Below are positions 1-7,433 of a stretch of 20,727 bases of DNA, in pieces. The stretch is from DYMC01 sp035406705. Its GTDB lineage: Bacteria > Verrucomicrobiota > Lentisphaeria > Victivallales > GWF2-50-93. The notes below the pieces were generated by a model that was not told the origin of the DNA, searched no databases, and was given only the letters and a program-made list of their open reading frames with translations. The stretch spans positions 1 through 20,727 of the forward strand of contig CAYRRM010000038.1 in the NCBI GenBank assembly GCA_964426675.1, read 5' to 3'. Both the position numbers and the translations under genes were made by a program. The first letter of the stretch is position 1; every line of letters begins with the position of its first letter.

Positions 1-54
1 CAACTTTTCTAATTCCCTCAACCTTCTTCTACCTTTCCTTATTTTCACCTTCAT
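1..54 (-). CDS. 5' end of a leftward gene, product unknown (partial)
   Basis: Reading the minus strand, an ATG at 54-52 opens a frame that runs off the window edge after 18 codons (M K V K I R K G R R R L R E L E K L). The start is well supported: AAAGGAGGG (complement of 59-67) lies a few bases upstream, the same kind of ribosome binding site used by the rightward genes, and a promoter-like TATAAT lies further upstream. The visible N-terminus is very basic (9 of 18 residues are Lys or Arg). Its divergent position against the late operon would suit a regulator or a gene of another phage module, but the function cannot be told from 18 residues. Confidence 0.62.
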   Translation of the reverse strand, partial: MKVKIRKGRRRLRELEKL

Positions 55-84
55 TTTTCCCTCCTTTATTTTATTTTCAACACT

Positions 85-111
85 ATTATACCCCATTTTC
101 AATACTTGCAA
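85..111 (-). promoter_or_regulatory. Promoter for the leftward gene
   Basis: On the minus strand a perfect TATAAT (complement of 85-90) is preceded by TTGCAA (106-111) with a 15-base spacer. The spacer is shorter than the ideal 17, but the -10 box is exact. The expected start of transcription, near 78, gives a short leader of about 24 bases carrying the AAAGGAGGG site at 59-67. Confidence 0.55.
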
Positions 112-146
112 GCCCTATATTTACCACAACTTGACGTAAGTCCTTA

Positions 147-161
147 TAAATCATAGAGTTA
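147..161. repeat. 15-bp direct repeat, copy 1
   Basis: The sequence taaatcatagagtta occurs here and again at 261-275, both in the non-coding control region. A 15-base exact match within a few hundred bases is unlikely by chance even at this base composition. It may be a repressor/activator or terminase binding site. The core atcatagagttaaata (150-165) also recurs at 1142-1157 inside the large terminase gene. Confidence 0.5.
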
Positions 162-205
162 AATATTGTAAATGCTTTACGTGGTTATCTCGCTAAAAAT
201 TTGGA

Positions 206-234
206 TTGGGTTATTTCTCTGTAATATATATAAT
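206..234 (+). promoter_or_regulatory. Possible rightward promoter P1
   Basis: TTGGGT (206-211) and a perfect TATAAT (229-234) are separated by 17 bases. The -35 box is poor (3 of 6) and the region is AT-rich, so the -10 match could be fortuitous. Transcription would start near 241, giving a leader of about 120 bases that contains the second direct repeat and the catgcatg palindrome (278-285). Confidence 0.35.
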
Positions 235-260
235 TTAATTCGTGTATAGTAAGTAAAAGA

Positions 261-275
261 TAAATCATAGAGTTA
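261..275. repeat. 15-bp direct repeat, copy 2
   Basis: Exact second copy of taaatcatagagtta (first at 147-161), 114 bases downstream. It lies between the two candidate rightward promoters and is followed three bases later by the 8-bp palindrome catgcatg (278-285), so it could be an operator or a packaging-recognition site. The rest of 112-363 shows no credible gene on either strand. A small inverted repeat, gtaaa-tgc-tttac, sits at 168-180. Confidence 0.5.
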
Positions 276-326
276 TACATGCATGATGTCTGGACACTAT
301 AGTTGAAAAAAATAATAATCATAGTA

Positions 327-355
327 TTAACAAAACGAAAGATTTGTGGTAAAAT
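327..355 (+). promoter_or_regulatory. Rightward late promoter P2, immediately before terS
   Basis: TTAACA (327-332), a 17-base spacer and TAAAAT (350-355) match the sigma-70 consensus at 5 of 6 positions in each box with ideal spacing. The predicted start of transcription, about 361-364, coincides with the ATG of the small terminase gene at 364. That would make a leaderless message and explain why no Shine-Dalgarno site is seen before this gene. Confidence 0.5.
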
Positions 356-363
356 ACAATAAT

Positions 364-837
364 ATGGGAAAGAATATAAATTATTCTCGTTGGTTGAAGT
401 TGAGGACAGGGAAAAGTATGTGGGATTTATTTGAGGAGGGTTATACGATAGGAAGTATAATTTCGTATGGTGCTGAAAACGGGATAACAATTCCAGAGAA
501 ATATATTTCAAACTATAGAAAGTATTGGGAAAAAAACAAGTTAAAAGGGACATCTAATACAGATGGTATGAAAAATAATACAGATACGGGAAATAACGAG
601 ACAATCAATACTGACACATCTAAAATGAAAGATAACACTTCTAATAATGAATTAGATATATTCTCAAGATTAAGTAATATACTTGATAAGTTGCTTGAGT
701 TAGGGGTAGAGAGAATAAAATCTGGTGAGATTGTAATAACTGCCTCTGATATAGTAAGAGCAGTTGAGTTAAGGAAACAAATAGGAGAGGAAGGAAAAGA
801 TGTCCAACAAACAATTAATAAATTGCTTGGAGATTAA
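364..837 (+). CDS. Terminase small subunit (TerS)
   Basis: This 157-residue protein heads the packaging operon and probably recognises phage DNA for the large terminase. The N-terminal ~55 residues, with a GYTIGSIISYGAENGITIPE-type stretch, look like a helix-turn-helix. A low-complexity Asn/Thr/Asp-rich linker follows, then a C-terminal helical part containing ITASDIVRAVELRKQI, typical of oligomerisation segments in small terminases. The frame extends back to a GTG at 346, but that codon lies in the -10 region of promoter P2; ATG 364 is preferred and may be translated leaderless. The gene overlaps the large terminase gene by 38 bases. The assignment rests on layout (size, HTH, position before TerL) more than on a specific family match. 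Confidence 0.7.
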   Translation: MGKNINYSRWLKLRTGKSMWDLFEEGYTIGSIISYGAENGITIPEKYISNYRKYWEKNKLKGTSNTDGMKNNTDTGNNETINTDTSKMKDNTSNNELDIFSRLSNILDKLLELGVERIKSGEIVITASDIVRAVELRKQIGEEGKDVQQTINKLLGD

Positions 838-2173
838 AGATGTAAGAAAAAGAAAATTTTTTGAATTAACTTCATATAAACCAATTGAAAAGGCAATACC
901 TTTTCATAACTCTGATAAGAAGATAAAAATAATTCTTGGTGGTATGAGGGCAGGGAAATCATCCGCCTGTGTTCCAGAAGCATCGTATCTATTGACATTT
1001 CCAAATAAAAATATATGGGTAGTTGGGATTAACTATGATAAGACAGATAGGTTTATGGAAGGCGCAGGCAGAGTAAGAGGTGTCCTTGATTATATAAGAA
1101 TATTTCCCGGGCTTTATAAAACAAAAAGAAAAAAAGAGCATATCATAGAGTTAAATAACGGCTCAAAGATTAAAGGTAAGTCAGTTAAAAACCCAGATGG
1201 TTTTGTTGCAGAGCCAGTTGACCTTATAGTATGTGAAGATGCCTCTACTTATCCAGATGGATTTTATGACTCTTATATAAGACCAAGAATTACAGACACG
1301 GGTGGTAAGATTATAATAAACTCAGTCCCTCCACTTAAAAATAACTGGTTGACAAAACTATATCAAGTAGAGAAAGACAACTTAGATGCATTCCACTGGA
1401 CAATGGGGGACAATGTATATATCCCAAAAGAAGAGATTGAGCAACTATTACAGGACTTACCAGAGTTCCTTTCAAAATCAATAGTATATGGACAGTTACC
1501 ACAGAGCGACTCGTCTATCTTTGGAGACATAACAAGAAACATAGGGAATTATGAAGTAATCCCATATGAGAAAGACCATAGATATCAAGGCGGTATTGAT
1601 ATAGGTAAAATACGGGATAGAACTGTCCTAACAATTACAGATTTAACAACTGGAATGGTTGTATATATAGATAGATTTCCAGAAAGGATGTTTGAGACGA
1701 AAACCGTTAGCGAAAGGTTACTATATGGATTAGAGAAATACAAATATCCAATCACTTATATTGATGTCTCTGGTATTGGTTCGGTTTATAATATGCTTGT
1801 TGAAAAACATAATTTTTTAATTCCTTTTACAATACCAAACATAAAGGTTAGAAACTCTCTTATAGAGAACCTTGCTGTTGCATTTCAAAGGGGTTTGACC
1901 ATACCAAATAATAGAGACCTTATACTTGAAATACAGAACCTTGAAGCAGTAATAAGAAGCAGTTTCCATCTATACAGGCCAGCACATGGTTTTCATGATG
2001 ATATGATTATTTCTCTTGCTTTGTCTGTTAGGGGATGGAGTGGAGTATCTATTGACAGCAAACCAAAAAGCCCGTATTATATTTTAGATAAGCCAAAAGT
2101 CCTGCTAAAAGAATTAGTTGATAACAATGAGACCGATTATGGTTTCGTTGAATTAACTGGAGATGTGATATGA
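800..2173 (+). CDS. Terminase large subunit (TerL), packaging ATPase/nuclease
   Basis: At 457 residues this is a typical full-length large terminase, which pumps DNA into the prohead and cuts it. The N-terminal ATPase has Walker A GGMRAGKSS (residues 47-55), Walker B VDLIVCEDA (140-148, with the E-D pair) and a coupling motif INSVPP (173-178). The C-terminal RNase H-like nuclease shows GGIDIGKIRDRT (D267, D273), YIDVSG (D322) and HDDMIISLAL (D400/D401), so all catalytic acids appear intact. ATG 800 is chosen because GGAGAGGAAGG lies just upstream and the next Met falls after the Walker A motif. The start lies inside the end of terS (38-base overlap) and the stop overlaps the portal start as ATGA, indicating translational coupling. 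Confidence 0.95.
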   Translation: MSNKQLINCLEIKDVRKRKFFELTSYKPIEKAIPFHNSDKKIKIILGGMRAGKSSACVPEASYLLTFPNKNIWVVGINYDKTDRFMEGAGRVRGVLDYIRIFPGLYKTKRKKEHIIELNNGSKIKGKSVKNPDGFVAEPVDLIVCEDASTYPDGFYDSYIRPRITDTGGKIIINSVPPLKNNWLTKLYQVEKDNLDAFHWTMGDNVYIPKEEIEQLLQDLPEFLSKSIVYGQLPQSDSSIFGDITRNIGNYEVIPYEKDHRYQGGIDIGKIRDRTVLTITDLTTGMVVYIDRFPERMFETKTVSERLLYGLEKYKYPITYIDVSGIGSVYNMLVEKHNFLIPFTIPNIKVRNSLIENLAVAFQRGLTIPNNRDLILEIQNLEAVIRSSFHLYRPAHGFHDDMIISLALSVRGWSGVSIDSKPKSPYYILDKPKVLLKELVDNNETDYGFVELTGDVI

Positions 2174-3303
2174 AACAAACCGAAAATAGTCGAAATGAAG
2201 TAGTCGCAAAAATAATCCCAAGTGGTTATGAAAAAGAATATTCAAAACTTGATGTTGACTGGAATTCTATTGATAAGGTAACACAAACAAGAGGATATGA
2301 AGTATATAAAGACCTCAAGATAGATGAGCAGATAAAATTCTGCTTATTTATTAAAAAAATTCTTATTATAGGCAGAGATATTGAAATAAAGGCCGATAAT
2401 GATGAGATAAAGAATTTCATAACAGAAAATATTGAGAGTTTAGAGCCATCATTTTTTACAACCATGTGGAATATAGCAACAGCGGTTGATTATGGTTTTT
2501 CCGTAAGTGAAATCTTGTGGGACAGAAAAAAGGATGGAAAAATCTGGTTAAAAGGTCTTAAAACAATACCGCCTTGGACTGTTGAGTTTGAATATAATGA
2601 ATTTGGTCACCTAACAAAGATGACAATAAACTATGAGGAAATGCCACTCAATAAATTCCTGATAATCTCTTATTTTTCTGAGTTTGGCAACTTGAAAGGA
2701 TTTCCAGAACTTGCTTCTGCTTGGAACCCTTACTTTTTTAAGAAGATGACACAAAAGTTTTGGCTAAAGCATCTTGAAAGATTTGGTTCCCCAATAGCAA
2801 AAGGATATTATCCAAAGGGCGCAAGTGATGAAGAGGTTGAAAAGTTTTTCCAGAATGTTAACAGAATATATTTCCAGGCGGGTATTTTACTACCAAGGAG
2901 CAGAGATAAAGCAGAGGACTTTGATATAGAATTTGTAGAAAGTAAACGTGAGGGTGGCTCACAATTCTATGATGCAATGGAATATTCTGATAATAGAATA
3001 GCAAAAGCATTTTTACTGCCAAATCTGTTTGGTGCTTCCAGCATAAGATTTGGGTCTTATGCACTTGCAGAGAAACAATTTGAGGTATTCTATAGGGTAA
3101 CAAATATTTTACAAAGTAATATAGAACAAGCACTGAACAATAAGGTTATTAAGCCACTTATTCAATATAATTTTCCAAACGGAAGCGCCAAAGTAAATTT
3201 CAAACCATACTCGCTTCAGGAAGCAATTGAGTTAATAAAATCGGCAGTTCAGGAAATTGAAAAAGCAAAGGAGATATCCGATGAGCATCGAGAAATACCC
3301 TGA
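2170..3303 (+). CDS. Portal protein, DUF935 / Mu gp29-like
   Basis: The 377-residue protein follows TerL with a 4-base ATGA overlap, the classic place for a portal, the ring at the DNA entry vertex. The middle region (LKHLERFGSPIAKGYYP, residues near 200-215) and the C-terminal part (IRFGSYALAEKQFEVFYRVT, then IKPLIQYNFPNG) match the pattern of DUF935 portals: a G-S-x-A-L-A-E helix followed by a stretch ending in N-F. Mu-type portals are often longer (around 450-500 residues), so this is a compact version. The last 23 bases overlap the start of the ligase fusion gene. Confidence 0.88.
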   Translation: MKQTENSRNEVVAKIIPSGYEKEYSKLDVDWNSIDKVTQTRGYEVYKDLKIDEQIKFCLFIKKILIIGRDIEIKADNDEIKNFITENIESLEPSFFTTMWNIATAVDYGFSVSEILWDRKKDGKIWLKGLKTIPPWTVEFEYNEFGHLTKMTINYEEMPLNKFLIISYFSEFGNLKGFPELASAWNPYFFKKMTQKFWLKHLERFGSPIAKGYYPKGASDEEVEKFFQNVNRIYFQAGILLPRSRDKAEDFDIEFVESKREGGSQFYDAMEYSDNRIAKAFLLPNLFGASSIRFGSYALAEKQFEVFYRVTNILQSNIEQALNNKVIKPLIQYNFPNGSAKVNFKPYSLQEAIELIKSAVQEIEKAKEISDEHREIP

Positions 3304-5971
3304 ATTTGTATGGATACCAGATTTTATAATCCTAACAGGTTCTACAATATATGGTAAAGATGCACCGCATGATGTTGACATAGTAGTTAGAATACCAGAG
3401 CCAATATTCAGTTCTATCATGGAGCATTCCAGAGATATATTTGACGCATTATCGTTGAAACTTAGAAGAATATTTAATAGACCAGTTCATTTCGTCCCAA
3501 CTTCAACTGGCAATAACTGGGATGGCATAGGGTTATACGACCTTGTTTTGAGAGCAAAAGAGCCCAATGGAATAAGCATAGATGAAGATGAGTTCAGGGA
3601 TATTTTTTATTCAACTGATGATTTTGCAGAATATATACCCTCAAAAATTCCTTTCTGTTCATCTGCAGGGAAGTTTTTTTCCGCAAAATATATTATTCCG
3701 TATATTCCAGAACATGAAATTTATGTTGAACCATTTTGCGGTTCTGCTTCTGTTTTTTTTAAGAAACCGAGAAGTCTGGCTGAAGTTCTAAACGACATCA
3801 ATAGTGGCATTACTTTCTCATTAAAATTTATACAAAAGATTACAGAAGAAGATATTGAGAAACTTAAAAAGTTTGACTGGGTCTTGAGAAGAAAAAAATT
3901 TTTTGATATATTAGACAGATTTAATAAGAATCAATTTAGTAAAGATGAACTTACAAGATTTTATGAATATTTATATCTTGTATTAGGTTCTTATTGCGGA
4001 AATTTGACAAGTATTGGTGTTAAAAGAATTGGTAAATCCATTAAGAGTGACTTTAACAAATTTTTGAAGTTAAAAGACAGGTTACAGGGTGTTAAGATAA
4101 CATCAAAAGATTTTCGTGATGTAATAAAAGAATATGATACTAAAGATACATTCTTCTTTATAGATCCGCCATATGTTAATTCAACAAAAATGTCAATGTT
4201 TTCAAAAAAAATTCGCAATGAATTCACACAGGCAGACCTAAATGACTTAATTAAATTATGTAAAAACTTGAGAGGGAAATTTATATTGACACTTGAAAAC
4301 TGTAAAAGTTCAAGGGATTTATGCAGTGGGTTTAATGTAAAAAAATTTGATAGATACACAATTTTTCAGGGTAGAGGAATTCGCTCAACAGAAGAGGAAA
4401 TAATGGTTTCAAATTTTCCTTTTAAGAAAAATAATTGGGCTGGCATAGATGGCGATGACGAAGAGTTTTTAGAATTGCGTTCTGCTACTCCAGAAATAGA
4501 AGAGCAAGCAAAAATATCTATGTTAGAGGATAAGATTGAGTTTGGAAGGTTTTTTTATCCAGAGAAGACATCTCTGCCAGCAGTAATGTTGTTAAAAGGT
4601 AAAGGGATTGAACCAGCAATCGACTGGGTCGTTAAGAATAAGCCAGTTATTGTGAACAAAAAGTATGATGGAAACAGGTTAATAATAATGGTTGATAAAA
4701 AGAATAAAAAGATTGAAATTTATTCCGAAGATGGAAGAAAATTACCTGAAAACAAACTACCAGAGACAACCAAGCAGTTATTAGAACTCAATGGAGATAG
4801 TTTTATATTGGACTGCGAGTGTGAAATGTGGTTAAATGGCAAACATCAAAACAGAGAAGATGTCGCTGGTTTTTTACATAATAAGATAGATTTTGATGAT
4901 AAAGGTATTGTCTTGAACGTTTTTGATATTCTTTATTATAACGGCAAGGATATTCATAAACTTTCCTACACTGACAGATTACATTATTTGTTCAAACTCA
5001 AAATAAAGCAGTCAACCTTAAATGAGCCCAAGCCAGAGTATCATATAAACCAAGTTCCATCCTTTGTTGCAGATACTAAAGAGAAAGCAATTGAACTAAT
5101 AAACTTATGTGCCAATGCTCCTGCATCAGAGGGTGCAATGCTTAAAAAAGCGTTTTCTCCTTATTCAATCAACGGTTATAGTGATAACTGGCTGAAAGTA
5201 AAAAAATATGAGACGCTTAAGGTAATAGTCCTTAAAGTAAATTCCACAAAAGTTCCGAGTGTTGTTAATTTTGACATTGGTATCAGGTTTAGGGATAGAA
5301 ACATAGCCCCAAACAGGATTGTTGAGTTAGATGGCAAGAAGTATATGAAAATTGGCAAGACGTTTAATACTACAAAGGACTATGCAAAAGTCGGTGATAT
5401 TATTTCTGTTTTATTCCATACGGTTAACTGGTATAAAACAAAAGATGGTGAGTATCTCCATTTATATGAGCCAATAATAGATGAGAAACACCCAGAAGAA
5501 GCCGAGCCAGATTACTTTGAAAGTGTAGTTGAAAAAGCAAAGATAAGTAATTTACTTGTTGAAAAATTCATAGAAGACCTTAATAACTACAACCCTAAAT
5601 CAGTTCCAGATGAGGTCTTGATTGATGATTACAGGTGGTTATTGGTGTTTATAAATAACGAAATCCACAAGTATAACTTAAAACTTATAAAAGACAAACT
5701 TGATGAGGTTATAGATGAAATTTTTAGAAGAGGAATAGCAACCCTACACCCAGATAGATATAATGATAAAATGCGTGAAATTGTCATTGATATAGTAAAG
5801 AAAAAAACAGAAGGTTTGAGAAGTATACCTTATTCCAGCATGCAGGAACTTTTAAGGAAAAATATATTGTTATCAAGGGCAAGTTTGGACACTGGCAGTA
5901 TTATAAAAGTTGTTGGTGAAAATAAGTTAGTTATACTCAAAGTTTTGGAGGAGATTACAAATGAAGATTGA
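3281..5971 (+). CDS. Nucleotidyltransferase - Dam-type DNA methyltransferase - ATP-dependent DNA ligase fusion
   Basis: A single 896-residue frame carries three enzymes. Residues ~9-105 look like a minimal nucleotidyltransferase: TGSTIYG (19-25) followed by DVDIVV (31-36). The usual third carboxylate strand reads PVHFVP with H70, so activity is uncertain. Residues ~121-382 are a Dam-family adenine-N6 methyltransferase: SSAGK (127-131), SAM motif YVEPFCGSASVFF (148-160), catalytic DPPY (295-298). Residues ~417-742 are an ATP-dependent DNA ligase: KYDG with nucleophile K461, motif III LDCECE (Cys replaces the usual Gly), IIIa VLNVFDILYYNG (544-555), IV SEGAMLK (616-622), V WLKVKK (637-642), then an OB-like region. 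Residues ~743-896 are an unrecognised helical tail. ATG 3281 has AAGGAG upstream and is preferred to TTG 3257. The gene overlaps the portal by 23 bases and the phosphoesterase gene by 11. Confidence 0.9.
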   Translation: MSIEKYPEFVWIPDFIILTGSTIYGKDAPHDVDIVVRIPEPIFSSIMEHSRDIFDALSLKLRRIFNRPVHFVPTSTGNNWDGIGLYDLVLRAKEPNGISIDEDEFRDIFYSTDDFAEYIPSKIPFCSSAGKFFSAKYIIPYIPEHEIYVEPFCGSASVFFKKPRSLAEVLNDINSGITFSLKFIQKITEEDIEKLKKFDWVLRRKKFFDILDRFNKNQFSKDELTRFYEYLYLVLGSYCGNLTSIGVKRIGKSIKSDFNKFLKLKDRLQGVKITSKDFRDVIKEYDTKDTFFFIDPPYVNSTKMSMFSKKIRNEFTQADLNDLIKLCKNLRGKFILTLENCKSSRDLCSGFNVKKFDRYTIFQGRGIRSTEEEIMVSNFPFKKNNWAGIDGDDEEFLELRSATPEIEEQAKISMLEDKIEFGRFFYPEKTSLPAVMLLKGKGIEPAIDWVVKNKPVIVNKKYDGNRLIIMVDKKNKKIEIYSEDGRKLPENKLPETTKQLLELNGDSFILDCECEMWLNGKHQNREDVAGFLHNKIDFDDKGIVLNVFDILYYNGKDIHKLSYTDRLHYLFKLKIKQSTLNEPKPEYHINQVPSFVADTKEKAIELINLCANAPASEGAMLKKAFSPYSINGYSDNWLKVKKYETLKVIVLKVNSTKVPSVVNFDIGIRFRDRNIAPNRIVELDGKKYMKIGKTFNTTKDYAKVGDIISVLFHTVNWYKTKDGEYLHLYEPIIDEKHPEEAEPDYFESVVEKAKISNLLVEKFIEDLNNYNPKSVPDEVLIDDYRWLLVFINNEIHKYNLKLIKDKLDEVIDEIFRRGIATLHPDRYNDKMREIVIDIVKKKTEGLRSIPYSSMQELLRKNILLSRASLDTGSIIKVVGENKLVILKVLEEITNED

Positions 5972-7400
5972 AAAAATCAGTAAACTTACTGGGATACCAG
6001 AAACAGAAATTAGAAATGAATTTGGGGAAAATGTTCACATTTATAAAGTAAAACCTCTTGTTGTCTTAAACCACGTAGAGAATTTTCAAGAAAACGTATT
6101 TATGCAAATTCCGCCAGAAAAAACAGATAAATCTTATAGGTATGTTATCCAAATGCATATTAGGGGTAAATCTGTCCATTTTGATTTAAGATTAGAAAGA
6201 GAAAATGACCTTATTGGCTGGACTTTGCTTGCCCAGCTGGAAGGATTACCAGATAAACCAATAACCACATTAAAAGAAGCCAAAGAATTTTTTGAGAAAC
6301 ATAAGAACGATTTTAAGATTGATTTCTCAACTGGTGAGTTTAAGAAAAAGAAAGATAAGGCGGGTAGAATTAGACCAACAGAGATACAGGTTATCCCGAA
6401 AGCAGTTGAACCACATGTCTGGCTGTTTGATGAGAACTTAAACAAAATTAACCAGTTGGATTATCTTTATTTGGTTGAGGGAGTTGCTCCGATTGGAACG
6501 CCTGGTTCTACTGCTGAATATCCAGGCGTATTCTTGATAGTTGATAAAGGATATGTGGAGTATGGTGCAACAAAGCCATATTTATTTGAATATTTCTTTA
6601 ACTCTGGGATACTGAACGGGAGATACATTATAAGAACGCTTGCCCATTTCAACGAAGAAATACTCTCGCCATCAGAAGCCCCAGAAGAACACGAAATTAG
6701 GTCTGCGCATTTCTGGGTTATGATACAACCAGAAGATAAAAGACCATATGTAATTTCAGACAGAGCGGTTAAGTCGGGTTATATTCCAGATTATAATTAT
6801 TCTGCTTTGCCTTATAAAATAAAAGAAAACATCCCAAGACAATACCAATACTGGAAAGAAAAAAACATTAAGAAACGGATTGAGTTAAGAAACAGGTTAA
6901 TATCAGAAGTAGAAGAACTTGAAATTGACTTAGATAAACTTACAAAAATGACCGAAAACTCTGGTTTTGGTATCTGGAGAATATGGTGGAAAAGAACTAA
7001 TAAAGAGGGTAAACCTGTCATAGTTATTAGATATACGCCATCAACAGAGTATTATTTATTAAAAATTGCTGACAGAGTATTTGAGAGTGGATATAATCCG
7101 CTTGAAACAGAAACTTTTTTGTATCCAAGAAATATAAGGGTAGACCTGACCAAATTTGACACTAAACATAAACTTGAAACTGGTTCTGAACTTAATCCAA
7201 CTAAGGCAACTTCTGCTTGGATTGAACCAGTAATAATTGGAACTACCGATATTCTTACAAATTCCCCTACTTTTATAAAGTTCCAATTCAAGGGAAAGTT
7301 GTATATACTATATAAACCTGAAGGTGAAGAATTCTGGCTTTTTCAAGAGTCAGGGTTTCCATCTATTGAAGGTGTTGACAATTTGAAAAATTATAAGTAA
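5961..7400 (+). CDS. LigD-type 3'-phosphoesterase domain protein
   Basis: This 479-residue protein carries a domain like the 3'-phosphoesterase (PE) module of bacterial LigD, which removes 3'-phosphates and 3'-ribonucleotides to give ligatable 3'-OH ends. The signature is YVIQMHIRGKSVHFDLRLE (61-79): H66, H73, D75 and R77 correspond to the metal-binding His/His/Asp and the Arg of PE, followed by LIGWTLLAQ. The domain probably continues to ~residue 265 (PGVFLIVDKGYVEYG near 188-202, LNGRYIIRTL near 218-227, HFWVMIQ near 250). Residues ~280-479 are unrecognised and rich in aromatic and charged residues. ATG 5961 has GGAGGAG just upstream and overlaps the ligase gene end by 11 bases, so the two are probably co-translated and act together: clean the end, then seal it. 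Confidence 0.82.
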   Translation: MKIEKISKLTGIPETEIRNEFGENVHIYKVKPLVVLNHVENFQENVFMQIPPEKTDKSYRYVIQMHIRGKSVHFDLRLERENDLIGWTLLAQLEGLPDKPITTLKEAKEFFEKHKNDFKIDFSTGEFKKKKDKAGRIRPTEIQVIPKAVEPHVWLFDENLNKINQLDYLYLVEGVAPIGTPGSTAEYPGVFLIVDKGYVEYGATKPYLFEYFFNSGILNGRYIIRTLAHFNEEILSPSEAPEEHEIRSAHFWVMIQPEDKRPYVISDRAVKSGYIPDYNYSALPYKIKENIPRQYQYWKEKNIKKRIELRNRLISEVEELEIDLDKLTKMTENSGFGIWRIWWKRTNKEGKPVIVIRYTPSTEYYLLKIADRVFESGYNPLETETFLYPRNIRVDLTKFDTKHKLETGSELNPTKATSAWIEPVIIGTTDILTNSPTFIKFQFKGKLYILYKPEGEEFWLFQESGFPSIEGVDNLKNYK

Positions 7401-7433
7401 AATATTCTTAAAACAAGTTAAAAGGAGGTAAAA

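Noticed and set aside
346..363. GTG start for the small terminase.
   Set aside because: It lies within the -10 region of promoter P2 and has no Shine-Dalgarno site; ATG 364 fits better.
185..553. A 122-residue open frame on the minus strand overlapping the control region and small terminase gene.
   Set aside because: It has no ribosome binding site, is low in complexity (Ile/Tyr/Ser-rich), and overlaps a convincing rightward gene and promoters.
3257..3280. TTG start for the ligase fusion.
   Set aside because: ATG 3281 has AAGGAG at good spacing and the N-terminal NTase domain begins after it.
3281..5971. Artificial joining of methyltransferase and ligase genes by misassembly.
   Set aside because: The frame is continuous with uniform composition and codon use, linker regions contain no stop or start sites, and both flanks overlap neighbouring phage genes.
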